Notes: generated from the letters alone by a model not told the origin. A stretch of 64,000 bases of DNA from Mustela lutreola (GCF_030435805.1 NC_081305.1:54284001-54348000), one strand, 5' to 3'; positions 38,990 through 50,819 are shown, counted from the stretch's first letter. Numbers and translations are program-made.

Positions 38990-41790
38990 CTTATTCTAGG
39001 TTATCAAAATGTACAGTTGTGGCACATAACAGAAAACCCAAAGTGATTGCTTTACAGTTAACAGAGGTATACCATTTTCATGGACTGGAAGGTTCTGTGA
39101 GTTCTCATGGTGTTTCCTCAATGTACTTTGTACTTTTTACAAGATAAAATGTACCCTCCTAAAATGTGCATCTCTAGGACTTATGAAAAATGTATACCTC
39201 CACAATGGAGAATTAGAACAAAAATACCATTCCCCATGGGATTCCTGGAACCTCAGCCCCAGGTAAACACGGATATAGTCTCTGTCATGGTGAATTAATT
39301 TGACCTATTTGAGAATTTCCTAGAAATGTACGCATTTGCGTGTTCTGTATTCTCTCACTTAGCATACTGCTTTTGAAATGGACCCAAGTTGTGTTTGTAG
39401 TTCATTATATATGATTACTAAGTATTATGCCATGATATGAGTGTACTATAGCCTCTTATTTATTCACCAAATTATAGAGAGTTGGGATTTTCAAGTTTTG
39501 GCTATATGAAAGTGAAACTTCTTATGGACATATTTCCATTCTCTTGAGTATATACAAGTAGCATAATTGTGAAACTCACATAAGATCATGTCAACCATGC
39601 TTAGCTTAAAAAACAGACATACAAAACGCTAAAGAAGAAAGAAGACCCCTCGCCAAAATGTAATTGTTGGGTCCAAGAGTAACTGCATGCTCCACACTAA
39701 GATAAATTGCTAAACTACTCTCCAAAACAGATTGAACCTTTACCAATCCTATCCACCATGTTCCAGAATTCCAGTGGCTCAACACTCTTCTTAACACTTG
39801 ATGTTGACAGCCTTTTAAATTTTAGTAATTTTAGCAGAAAGGTAGCGTTTTCTCAATGCACTTTGAAGTTATTAATTTATTCTAATTTAGGCATAGTGAT
39901 ATTCACTTGTTACCTCCTTCAATTCTGTGAAGTTTGATGGATGTATGGAATTATGTTACCAAAACCATGGTGAAGACACTGCAGAGTGCCATTCCCCAAA
40001 ACGTTCTTTCCTCCTGTCCCTTGGTGGAAAGATCCTCCCTCCAACCTTAATCTTTGCAGAAATGCTGGTCTCTTCTCCATCCCTGAAGTTCTGTTGTTTA
40101 CTGAATGTCATAGAAACAGAATCATACCAAAAGTAGCCTTCAAAGTCTGGCTTCATTCACTTGGCATGCTGCATTAGAGGGTTCTGCATTTTGCTGGATG
40201 TGTATGCCCATAATTTGTTCCTGTACTTGATACTGGTATGTCACTGTTTCTGTGTGCCCTCATGTTGCATACACTACCCTGAGGAAGCCACTGGGGTTGT
40301 TTCTAGGCTTGGGATGACTATGAATAATGGAACTGTCCATATTCACTTGCAGGTTTCTGTGGGAACGTGTTTTTATTTCTCTTGGACAAATGCCTAGGCA
40401 TCAGGTTGCTCGGTCCCTAAGACATGTAGGTTGAACTGGGACAAAACCGCCAAACTGTCCTCCACAGTGGCTGTACTGTTTGGTAATCCCACCAGCAGAG
40501 TGTGGTGAATTCTGGTTGCCCCACAGTGTCTTCGGTGTTTGACATTACCAGGATTTTTCTTGTATTTGTGTTTGGATTTTTTTTTTCTTAGCCATTCGAA
40601 GAGGTGTGGGGTGTCCCATCCTGGTTTTATTCTGGGATTTCCTAAGGACAAGTGGGGATGGGCACGTTTTCATGTACTCGTTTGCCATCCATTGTCCTTA
40701 TTTGGTGATGAGGTGGCTGGCTGGTTCAATGTTTAGCTGCTCTGTTTTGACTGGAGTAAAACATGCAGAACAAAAGCTTTACCCTCTAACTGTTTTAACT
40801 GTCCAGGTCAGTGGCCTTAAGCCCATTCCTGTGGCTGTTCCACCATCACCAGTAACCATCTCCACAACTATTTTTTATCATACCAATCTGACATTTTGTG
40901 CATATCAAATTAATAACCCTTGATTCTCCCTCGTCCCCCAGCATCCTCTGACCCTGGCAACCATCATTCTCTCTTCTGTGTATGAACTTGCCTACTCTAC
41001 ATACATGATGTAAGTGGAATCCTCCAGGATTTGTCCTTTTGTGACTGGCTTATTGCACTTAGAATAATGTGCTCAATCCATGCTGTAGAATGTGTTGAAC
41101 TTTCCTTCTTCCCCAGACTGCATAATATGGCACTGTATGGACATACCAGCCTTTGTCTATCTGTTCCTCTCTTGGTAGACCCTTGGGTTGCTTCCACCTT
41201 TTAGCGCTTATGAATGATGTCGCCATGAACACAGATGTAGAAACAGCTATTCAAGTGCCTGCCTTGGATCCTTTGGGTATGTACCCAGATGGGAAATTTC
41301 TGGATCCTATGCTAATCCCATGTTTAATTTTTTGAGGAACTGCCGCGCTGATGGCACAGCAAATGCACCATTTACAACCTCAAGAGCAAAACCAGGAGTT
41401 CCACTTTCTCTGCATCCAGGCCAACACGTGTGATTTCCTGCTTTTTGTTTCTTTTGTTTTTTTCATAAGAGCCATCAGAATGAGTATGAAGAGGTTTCTC
41501 ATTGTGTGCCTGTTGTCTGCATTTTGCTGATATTAGATGTTGAGCATCTTCTCATGTGCTTAGTGGTCTTTTGGATCCTTCTGGAGAAATATCTGTTCAA
41601 ATCTTTGCAATTTGTAGTTACAGTGGTTTGTTTTTTCATTGTTGAGATACCATCTTTTATACAATTATGTTTTGTTTGTTGACTTATTGTTTTGTCTTGA
41701 GAATCTTTGAAATACGTAGATACAACTTTCTCAACAGATATGTATTTGTAGGTATTTTCTCTCTGTCATTTTTCTTTTAGCTCTGACAAT
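38990..41790 (-). repeat. Old L1 fragments, copy 1
   Basis: Antisense L1 text (cacttagcatactgcttttg; ttgcttccaccttttagcgc; gggtatgtacccagatggga). Open frames here are L1 shadows. Confidence 0.75.
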
Positions 41791-41929
41791 GATGGCTTTT
41801 ACAAAACAGCAGGTCCCTCTTCCCCAAGTCCTGTGTTATGTCTGAGGTGACCCACTAGTGCCTCAGGACATGGAAGAACGGAGTAAAGAAGGTCAGGGGG
41901 CCGGATGGGGACATTTGGGGGTGGGAAAA

Positions 41930-42300
41930 TCCTTTGAGCCATGCAGTGGGCTGAATAGTGACCCCAAACATACCCAGGTCTTAATCTGTGGGAAATTAGA
42001 TGTTACCTTACAGGAAACAAGGTCTTTGCAGATGGGACAAAGTTGGGGATCTGGCCTGTGGAGATCATTGTAGATTATCTGGTTTGGGTCCTAAATCTAT
42101 CAGAGTGTCCTTCTAAAGGGGAAGCAGAGAGTGACTTTCTGCACACAGAGCAGCATGAGGAAACATGACCACAGAGACCCAGAGTGGAGCAGTGACACCC
42201 CAGGTTAAGGCATGCTGGCAGCCACCAGCACCCCCAAGAAGCAGGAAAAGGATTCTCTCCTTGAGTCTCTGGAGGGCATGGAGCTCAACCACTCTTGATT
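41930..42300 (+). mobile_element. MaLR-like LTR, fossil, copy 1
   Basis: gggctgaatagtgaccccaa, aggtctttgcagatgggaca, then ggcagccaccagcacccc. It is present in both copies of the duplication and therefore older. Confidence 0.55.
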
Positions 42301-42559
42301 TCTGGGCAGCAAACCTGATTTAGGACTCTGGGGTTCAGGACATGGCTCCCAAAATGTGTGATTTTGGCATTCTGACCCTTTTAGGCTGAAGGAATTGGAG
42401 AACTGGCAGGTGGAGGAAGGACTTTGTGACTTTTCCCTCCCTCTACCCAGAGGAAAGGAACATCACAAGTCTGATGACAGATGGCAGAGGGATGGATCTG
42501 ACAGGCAGGTCTCTTCAAGCCACTCCAGTTACCATCCATGGCTCGAACCTTTTGTTCTC

Positions 42560-42768
42560 GGGACACCTGGGTGGCTCAGTGGGTTAAAGCCTCTGCCTTC
42601 AGCTCAGGTCATGATCTCAGGGTCCTGGGATCGAGCCCTGCATCAGGCTCTCTGCTCAGCAGGGAACCTGCTTCCCCCCACCCATCTGCCTGCTTCTCTG
42701 CCTACTTGTGATCTCTGTTAAATAAACAAATAAAATCTTAAAACAAACAAACAAACAAAAAAACCAAA
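42560..42768 (+). repeat. CAN SINE, only in duplication copy 1
   Basis: Flanked by cttttgttctc; the copy 2 site near 54388 is empty. Confidence 0.95.
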
Positions 42769-43599
42769 CTTTTGTTCTCCCAACTTTCTACTCTTCAGCA
42801 AATCTAGCAACAATGCCTCAGGTTTAACCATTTATTGGGGTCTTCATTTCTTTATGAAGGCTCCTGTGCCACATAAATCTCATATGAAATACATTTGGAC
42901 ACTTTCCTCTGGTTCACCTGTCCTGTGTTACAGAGTCCCAGGGAGATCTCAGCCGGACAGAGGAAAACAGTCTATTTTCTTCATATCACAGCTTTCTGAC
43001 CTCCCTGTGAGAGCTTACGTTTCTTCTGTTTTAAGACCCCAAGAGTGTGGCATTTCTTATGAGGACCTCAGGAAGTTAATGCAGGCAGGTAATCAGAGAT
43101 TCTCCCTCCAGGGGGAAGGCAGAAAAGGCAGAAGCTCTCCTTCTCTGGAGCCTTGCTCTGCTCCTCTTTGCAGCAAAGTCCTCACAGGGTGGTCTGTACC
43201 CCTTCTGTCATCTCCTCTCCTCTGACTCCCTTGAACTTGCTCCAACCACATCTTCACGCCTTTCCTGCCCCTTCTGTCAAATCTGCCATTATTGGGTCCC
43301 CAGTGACAAACGTGTCTCCAAGTACCTCATTTTCTCTATGTGCAATCAGTCCCTTTACTCCCTATTGATTATGCCCTTCCAGGAGCTGTGGGATTTGTCA
43401 TCTCTGCCTGGACCTCTCTGCTGATTCCGGACAGTCACAGCCTGCTCCATCCCCAACATTCTCAGAATGAACGCCTGTAAAGTCCTTGACTCCAGCCTGC
43501 CAGATGCTCAGAGAAGACACTGGGCATCATACTTGCTCCTCTCTTTACCCCTACCTTCCTCACATCATTTAGAAAATCCCGGGGGGGGTTTGTTTTGTT

Positions 43600-43890
43600 G
43601 TTTTGTTGTAATTTATTTTTTTTTTATTTTCAGCATAACAGTATTCATTATTTTTGCACCACACCCAGTGCTCCATGCAATCCGTGCCCTCTCTAATAAC
43701 CACCACCTGGTTCCCCCAACCTCCCACCCCACCGCCACCTCCAACCCCTCAGATTGTTTTTCAGAGTCCATAGTCTCTCATGGTTCACCTCCCCTTCCAG
43801 TTTCCCCCAACTCCCTTTCTCCTCTCCAACTCCCCATATCCTCCATGTTATTTCTTATGCCCCACAAATAAGTGAAACCATATGATTTTG
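43600..43890 (-). repeat. Carnivore L1 3' end, only in copy 1
   Basis: gcaccacacccagtgctcca and tagtctctcatggttcacct; absent from copy 2 at about 55200. Confidence 0.85.
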
Positions 43891-43895
43891 TTGTA

Positions 43896-44090
43896 TTTTT
43901 TAAGATTTTTGTTTATTTATTTGACAGAGAGAGATCACAACTAGGCAGAGACGCAGGCAGAAAGAGAGAGAGGGAGAAGCAGGTTGCCTGCTAAGCAGAG
44001 AGCCTGATGCGGGGCTTGATTCCAGGACCCTAAGATCATGACCTGAGCAGAAGGCAGAGGCTTAACCCACTGAGCCACCCAGGTGCCCCC
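43896..44090 (-). repeat. CAN SINE, only in copy 1
   Basis: A reverse copy directly after the L1 3' end; the pair forms one insert of about 0.5 kb. Confidence 0.9.
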
Positions 44091-44859
44091 AAAATCCTGT
44101 TTGTTTTATCATCATTATATATTCAAAAATAAATCCCCCACTCTCCGTAGTTGGAGACAGCATCATATCCCACCTGGGGAAGCCAGCAGTGCCCTCTGAA
44201 TCTCTGTTTTTCTGTCGTGGACCCACTCTGGCTGGTCCTGAGCAGAACAGACATGGGGATCGTACTGAAAGGAAAGTTCAGTCATATCTCTGCTCTCCTC
44301 AAAGGCTTCCAGATTCTTGCATTTTCTGAAAGGCTTGCATGATTTGCACCAGGAGGATGTCTGCACCTCTGTGGGATCTGCACTCCTACCCCTGGGTCTC
44401 TACCCCCTTGAAGTTTCCTCTTCCTTCTTCCTCTTCCTTCCTCTGCATCCCACCACACCCATGCATCCCATGGGATCTGCACCCCCATTCCCACAGGGCC
44501 TGCACCCCCACCAGGTCAGAACCATCGTCCCAGCATCCCCACCTTGCACTCCTGTGATCTCAAGCCAATCCTTTTGTTTCCACACCAGTCCTCCTCCTGA
44601 CTCAGAGCGACTTCACTCACCTTTCCCCATTGTCCATTTCTTGGGATAATTTTCTCTCAGGCAAATACAGAACCTGCTCTGTCACCTGACTTCCAGTCTT
44701 TGCTCAAATGTCACCTCCTCAGCTCTTAGTTCCAGAACATGGTCCCCAATATGCCATGTGTGCTCAGTCTGCATGACTTTCCTACAAACACATATTCTAC
44801 CCAAAGTGCTCTAATATTATTTCTTATTTATTTCTTTTGATTTCTTGTCTCCAGAATGA

Positions 44860-44965
44860 CAGTTCTTGATGACAGAGATTTTGTTGTGTTCACTAATGCA
44901 CCTGAAACCAAAACAAGGTGGCACATAGTAGGTGTTCAGTAGTACTTGCTGAAGGAGTCTATTCT
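44860..44965 (+). repeat. L2 3' end relic
   Basis: ggcacatagtaggtgttcag follows the L2 3' end pattern. Confidence 0.6.
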
Positions 44966-44969
44966 TAAC

Positions 44970-45672
44970 TGAATACTACTTGATTCAAAATCATGTGAGT
45001 CACACACCCACACAGGGCTAGTTGGCTTTTAAGACTGAGCCTGAAGATGATTAGGACTTGGAGATGCAGGCTTGGGGAGGAAAGGGCACTTCAGGAGAAG
45101 AAAGAGTACATGCAAAACCTTGGCCGAGCTGGTTGTGGAGATGTTGCAAGATGCAGGGAGAAGCAGAGATCCCGGTGGAGGGTCCGGTGGGGAGCAGACC
45201 ATGCCAGGCCTTCAAACCCAGCCTTGGTCTTGGCCCTGGAGAGGATCCATAGCTCTTCATGCTGTGGAGAAGGTGGATGTTAATGGTCTCCCAAGACTCA
45301 GTGTGCTGAGGAGAGAGAGGGAGGCTGGAGGCAGGTGGGTTAGAAGTCTGGGGAAGAAAGGAGGCCACAGGTGCAAGTAAGGTCAGGATGGGGAGGAGAC
45401 TGGCATCAGGATGAGCCTAGGAGGAAGGATGGCAAAACTGAGTGATGTAGTGGGTCAGGCAGGAGGGAGGGAGGTCACAGTGGAGAGCCACACCTCAGTT
45501 CTGGCCTTAGAGAGGAGAGCCCTGTCAACCAGGTGAGGGAGACCCCGTAGAGAAGTGGCTTTGGGAGGAATGTGGCAGCTCAATTCTGGCCATGCTGAGT
45601 GGAGCAATGCTGGGGCCATCCCGGAGCAGGTGTTGGTGGGATGTTGGGTGGTGAGCTGCCCACGTCACTCAC
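44970..45672. other. 3' flank of gene C, unassigned
   Basis: GC-rich sequence with overlapping short frames on both strands. I searched the minus strand here for an ITIM exon (LxYxxL/I with a later EYSEI) and saw none. Confidence 0.5.
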
Positions 45673-45680
45673 CTGAGGGA

Positions 45681-45753
45681 TTAACTGGGGGTGGGCTTTG
45701 CCTCTTCCAGGCCCCCTGCAGGCCTGGCTGTCTCCTTCCTGAGGAACCTCACT
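45681..45753 (-). CDS. Gene C exon 6, short tail with stop
   Basis: A CTCTCAG acceptor leads into IVRFLRKETARPAGGLEEAK then PTPS and a TAA at 45681-45683. A donor (GTGAGT) at 45667-45672 shows that this was once an internal exon of 81 bases, equivalent to exon 8 of gene A. Later exons, if transcribed, would be 3' UTR. Confidence 0.82.
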
Positions 45754-48700
45754 CTGAGAGAAGAGACCAGGGTCTTTCAGTCTAATCATGGGGGTGCAGG
45801 GTGAACTGACCCACCCATGTTGCCGGTTAAGGGTTTGGAGGGGGGACTGAGGTAAGAGAGAGCAGGTCTGGTCACACAGATTACCTTGAGCTGAGCAGGG
45901 ACATCCCCCCATGGACACTTAGTGGAATCCTCCTTCCTGCCCCAACCTCAGCCTGTTCAGTCCCTCCTGCACCCACCTGGGACTCAGCCACATGCCCCCG
46001 CCCTCCCTACCTCTCCCCTGCCCCTGGGGCAGTGCTCACATGAGGATGACGAGACAGAGCAGGAGAAACAGGGTCTTGACAGCTGCTTCTGCAATGGCCA
46101 CCAGAACCACCTCTGCCATGGGCTCTGATTTTACTGTAGTGACATGGGATGAGGAAAGATTCATGGGCTTGAACACAGTCCTGCGTCCTTCACTCTAGCA
46201 CGACTCTGGCCATTGGTTCTCCGGGCGTTCTGGCATCACTGGATGTGGGACCCCGTTTCTGGGGCTCACCCCACCACATACACTGTCCTTCCAGCAGGAG
46301 GACTGGACAAATATGCAAAAGCTGGACTTCATCAAAGTGAATCATCTTGTTCACTTGATCCTATTCAGAATGTAAGAAGGCAACCTACGTATTGGGAGGA
46401 AATATTTGCCAGTCACAGATCTGATAAAGGTGTAGTGTTCAGTACATATAATGAACACTTACTCAACTACAAAAAGGCAATCAACCCACTTTAAAAATGG
46501 ACAAAGGACTTCAAAAGTTTCTCCAGAGAAGATATGCCAATGATAAAAAATGTCCTTGTGAAAACGAATGACATTAGTCATTACAAAATGCAAATCAGAC
46601 CGCACTGCTACAGTCCCTCATACCCACAAATAGGCTATAATTATTTTGAAATAGGAAACAACAATGTTGGGGAAAGTGCGTAGAAAAGGGAACCCTCACA
46701 CACTTGTGGTGGGGTGAAAAATGGTGCTGCCACTGTGGGAAACAGTCTGGCATTATCCTCAAAATTGAAAACACAGAAACTACCCTTGGACCCTGCATTT
46801 CCCCTCCTGGACATATGCTCGAGAAAGCTTAAAAGAATGTTCAAACAAAAACGTGTCCTCCAGAGTTCTTAGCATTATCATAGCCCAAAACAGAAACCAC
46901 CCACATGTCCAACGCCTGATCAGTGGATGGATAGAACGTGGTACATCCATGCAATAAAATAGTATCCAGGCAAAAAAGAATTGGTACTCATACAAGCTCT
47001 ATGGATAATCCTTGAAAATGTTTTGGTAAAATGAAAGCCAGACACAAAAGTCCATAGTTTGTGGGATTTCATTTAGTTGACATGTTCCCAGTGGGCAAAT
47101 CTACAGACACAGAAGGCAGGTTCCTGGTTGCAGGGGGTCAGGAGGAGGGGGAATAGGGAATGACTGTCTAAGAGGCAGGGGGTTTCCCATTAGGGATGAT
47201 GACAACGCAGTGGGGGGGGATGGAATCAGGTAGTAGTGATGGCCCTACAACACTGTGAATGTCTGAGAACCACCTATTTTACACTTTGAAATAGCCAAAA
47301 TGGCAATTTTTCTTATAGGTGAATTTTTCCTCAAGGACATAATACTGCATATATATAAAAAATACTGTATAACAGTTTCCACCTGGTACTGGCAAAGATC
47401 AGAATTTTTACCCCATGGAGGGTTAGTGAAAACATAGGCTTTGACCCTGGATGTTGGGGAAATAAACCCATCCACCCTCTGTGGAGAAAACTTTGCCTTT
47501 CTCTCAAGATTACAAAGAACCTATGATTGAGCTACCCCATAGACACACACACACACACAGACACACGGGCACACATAAATGAAATGAGATGCCAGAGTAT
47601 GGATTATAGTGTTGCAGTGTTTCTGTTGGTAGAATAAAACGAATGGCATGATTTTCCATTAAGAAAAGACACACACTGAATCAGAATCCATCCATGGGAA
47701 GGGTACCGCACAGTATCGGAGGAGATCGAGGACAGTCTGTACTACTGATAGCAGAGGACCCCTTAGATCTTCTAGGCAAACACACTAAGGCTCAGAGCAG
47801 CCCATGAACACTGGCTACTTCCCAGGAGGAAATTGTACGTCTAAGGACAGAATCTCCTGTATATTTTGGATGTTTGTCCATGTGAATATATTACATGTTC
47901 AGAAGTACTTTAAAAAGCAGCTGTTTGGGAGAATAAAAGATGGGACAGGAGGAGTCATGAGGAGATGCATGATAAGGAGCAGATCTGCTGGGTTCATGTT
48001 GCCCTATTCTCCCTTCTCCTGATGACGGGGTGGGGAAGGAAGGGTGCGGAAGAGGGGAGGGGAGCCGATGGGGACAGCTCTCACAGGGACATGGGGGCTG
48101 GGGAGGGAGAGCAAACACTGGCTTCACCCAGAGGGGATCTCTGTCATCTCCGTGAGTGCAGAAAGTGGCAGGGACATGACTCTGTGCTGAGGTTTGGAAA
48201 AACCCCACTCTCTATACCCAGGGAGGAGGCTCCTTCCTACCTGGGCTGTGTCCCAGGCAGACACCAGTTGTTGGGTTCTGTGTGGCACCTGCAATGGGAA
48301 GAACGGATTTCCTCCTTCAGTGAGGTGGGGGCATGTGAGATACGTGTAGGTATCTTCTCCTCACCCACAGAAACCACAGAAACACAGGAGGGACAGGGCT
48401 TGAGTCCTTCTAGGTCCCACACTCAGGCAGACCTCCCAGTAAAACTCTGAGACTCCCCAAACTGATCTTCCTGCCTCTCACCCCTTCAGGGAATCGGGCA
48501 TTCTTGCCCCACACTCACAGGTGACATTGAGCTGGATGGTCCTTTCCACCATCACACCAGCTGCAGGGAGGTACACGTGGCAGGTGAGGTTGGTACCGTG
48601 GTCCTGGGGCCGTGGGGTGAGGGTGAGCACCGAAGAGAGGTGAGTCCTGGGACCCAGGGAGGTGAGGGCAGCTGATGTCCAGTAGAAAAAGGGCGGCGTG

Positions 48701-49490
48701 CTCCTCTCACAGGCCCAGGGCACAGAGCAGGTCAGGTTCCTGGGGTGTCCAGACTCCAGGGTCCCCGGGATGAGGATGTCAGGTGTGTGGCTCAGAGCTG
48801 TGAGGAGATGGGGAGACATGGGAATCAGGAGGGTCCGAGTGAGACCCTGAGAGAAGCCTCAGGCTTTGGTCCAGCTCCTGCTTCTGAACCTTGACATGTG
48901 TTACCTCTAACCCCTCCCAGGAAGGGGGTGTCCCATCCCAGCTCTGACCCAGGACCCCCGTCCTTCCTCTGCAGCCTCTCCTGGAGTCTCCTCCTTACCT
49001 GTCACTTGCACGGAAAGCAGGTTCTCTCTATAACTGTAGCTCGGAGAAGACTGTCTCTCCATCCTGAAGAAGTATGTGCCCGAGTCCCTTCTCTGTGCTT
49101 CTCTGATGTCCAGGGAGCAGTCATAGGCCTGGGGGTCCCCAAGGAGGAGGAATCGGCCCTGGGTGTCCTCCTGCACCTTACGATATGGGTTGTTTGTGGC
49201 TACTGGAGCACCATGGTGTGCACTGGGCCCTTCCCGGAACCAGTAGCCATGAACAGGGGAAGGCAGGGCCCGGTATTCAGTGGGGTAAGAGAAGTGGCAG
49301 GGCACGGAGATGCATAGGCCCTCCTGCACCATCAGGGACTTCTGCACCTGCAGCTGGTATCTTGAGTACTGAGCCAGGGACCCTGTGGAGAATCGAGGGT
49401 CAGCAGCAGCCCCTGCCCACCTGGCCCCCTCCCCTCGGCCCACTCACCCGTCCAGAGCAGGGGTAGAAGCAGCAGCAGCAGCAGCAGCAT
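45681..49490 (-). CDS. Gene C: CD33-like activating Siglec (lysine in membrane, short tail)
   Basis: Exons: 49448-49490, 48999-49382, 48519-48797, 48241-48288, 46040-46133 and 45681-45753. All phases agree and the sum is 921 bases, or 306 residues; it stays in frame (290 residues) if the linker is skipped. V and C2 are close copies of gene B. The membrane exon reads EPMAEVVLVAIAEAAVKTLF then LLLCLVIL, with Glu and Lys inside the hydrophobic stretch. From memory, mouse CD33 has the matching RELVLVAVGEATVK segment. The tail is IVRFLRKETARPAGGLEEAK then PTPS and a stop, without any ITIM. I infer a receptor that pairs with an Asp-bearing adaptor such as DAP12 (TYROBP). It could instead be a non-signalling decoy, and expression is unproven. 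Confidence 0.85.
46040..46133 (-). CDS. Gene C exon 5, lysine-bearing membrane segment
   Basis: The exon has 94 bases with a CTACAG acceptor and a GTGAGC donor. It encodes KSEPMAEVVLVAIAEAAVKT then LFLLLCLVIL. It is unlike the glycine-rich LGA..GAG membrane exons of genes A and B. The lysine sits mid-membrane. Confidence 0.85.
46290..47345 (+). repeat. Old L1, 3' part
   Basis: Sense L1 text (tggacttcatcaaagtgaat; gggaaacagtctggcattat; gtggtacatccatgcaataa) in the gene C intron between linker and membrane exon. Confidence 0.8.
47549..47572. repeat. (AC)n microsatellite
   Basis: Short ACAC run. Confidence 0.8.
48241..48288 (-). CDS. Gene C exon 4, 48-base linker
   Basis: This is a 48-base exon encoding (C)ATQNPTTGVCLGHSP. 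It differs from gene B by one residue, Phe to Cys. Splice sites TTGCAG and GTAGGA are intact. Skipping it would keep the frame and would match, from memory, mouse CD33, which goes directly from the C2 domain to the membrane exon. Confidence 0.75.
48519..48797 (-). CDS. Gene C exon 3, C2-set domain
   Basis: The exon has 279 bases and shows only five residue changes against gene B (for example LIPGTLE for LILGTLE, FFYW for IFSW). The 201-base intron to exon 2 has the same length as in gene B and is almost identical. Confidence 0.93.
48999..49382 (-). CDS. Gene C exon 2, V-set domain
   Basis: The exon has 384 bases, one codon longer than in gene B. It encodes [40 protein letters not shown] and [18 protein letters not shown]. 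Both the VPC cysteine and the sialic-acid arginine are kept. The extra codon lies in the loop before GYWF. Confidence 0.93.
49448..49490 (-). CDS. Gene C exon 1, signal peptide
   Basis: The exon encodes M followed by eight leucines, then PLLWTG. A run of CTG codons (the plus strand shows a cag repeat, 49470-49489) replaces the mixed codons of gene B. Confidence 0.9.
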
Positions 49491-49605
49491 CTTTGAGATG
49501 GAGAGTGTGTGGGCCTCCTGTGGGTGAGTGAGAAGAGGAAGACAGCAGGAGGGAGTTTGAGGGGGACCCACGGGAAGCTGGGGAGGAGCACAGGCCCTTG
49601 TGGTT

Positions 49606-49618
49606 CACAGAAGAGGAA
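49606..49618 (-). promoter_or_regulatory. PU.1/ETS-like site upstream of gene C
   Basis: The shared 13-mer cacagaagaggaa lies about 115 bases 5' of the ATG; the bases after it (cggcag) differ from gene B (ctacag). Confidence 0.45.
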
Positions 49619-50819
49619 CGGCAGCTCCAGAGCTCTCTCCGCTCTCTACCCATAGCTGGCCACACCCTTGGCTGGACACCAGGGAGACCCACCCAGCAGG
49701 AGAGAGCAGGAGCAGATCCATGTCCTGCCCCTCATCTTGGCACTTCCCTCTGGCACCAGGACATCTGAGGACACATGAGGCCTGGGACACAGTGAGTCTC
49801 CTAAGGTCTCTTCCACCTGAGGATCTTGTCTGAGCAGAACTGTCTACACTGGGGAGCTAGTCAACTCCTGGCTAGACCTGGAGGATCACAGCCTCATTTA
49901 GACCCACAGGGTGTTCTGTCCTTCAAGGTGGAGGATTCTATAGGTCTGTGTGAGCCTCTGAGGCAGAAGAGAAGGGATCCTGGGTGAAGAAGAGGTAGTG
50001 GCCATTCATACATTCATTCATTCATTTTCCATGAGCTTAGTGAACATCTGTGTTGGAAAACTGGAGACGAGACAGCTGGATCTGGCCTGGTCCATCCCGT
50101 GATACGGTCCCCACCCAGGGAGCCATTTCCTCTGTAGACACACCTGACTTTCTCTTTGTCCCTGTGAGGTTCACAGCAGGTCTTTTTAAATGTGTCTGCT
50201 AATGAACCATGGAACACTACCTCAAAAACTAATGATGTCCTGTATGGTGACTAACATCACATAATATAAACAAACAAACAAATGTGTCTGCTGGCTTACT
50301 GGACATTTTCTAAATATACAGGGATGGGTCCTTTTTCTTTCCCTTCTACTATGCTAATTCATGAAGTTTCAATGGCACCTCCAAAATGAGAACTATGTGG
50401 GATCTTCATGTAAATGAGCCATGGGAAAAATATTTTCCCTGAATGCTGTCTATACAGTGGTGCGTGGACTAAAGCAGGTTTTTTAGTTCCTCATCATTTC
50501 CTGGGAAGGAAAAAATCAGCTTCTCAAGGTGAAATGTGGCTCAAAACACATATAATATTACTGCAGAAAACATAAGTGGAACAAATATACAGCTGCAATT
50601 AAAATGTCATTTTCCATCTCTGTGGAGTACATGTCTGGCAAATCATTGATGCCTATCTACATAATATAATATGATATATAATTCATTTGCATCATACAGT
50701 TGTAAAATGTTGCAAACGCAGTATTATCTAAAGTATGTTCCTTAAAAATTACTAACATAGAGCTATTTTGTGCCTCATCTGATAAATGAGGAATTGAGTC
50801 TCCAATAAGTGAAATAAAC

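Noticed and set aside
39707-41335. Several open frames repeated exactly at 51535-53167
   Set aside because: They lie in antisense L1 fragments duplicated with the block. Identity comes from the duplication and conversion, not from coding constraint.
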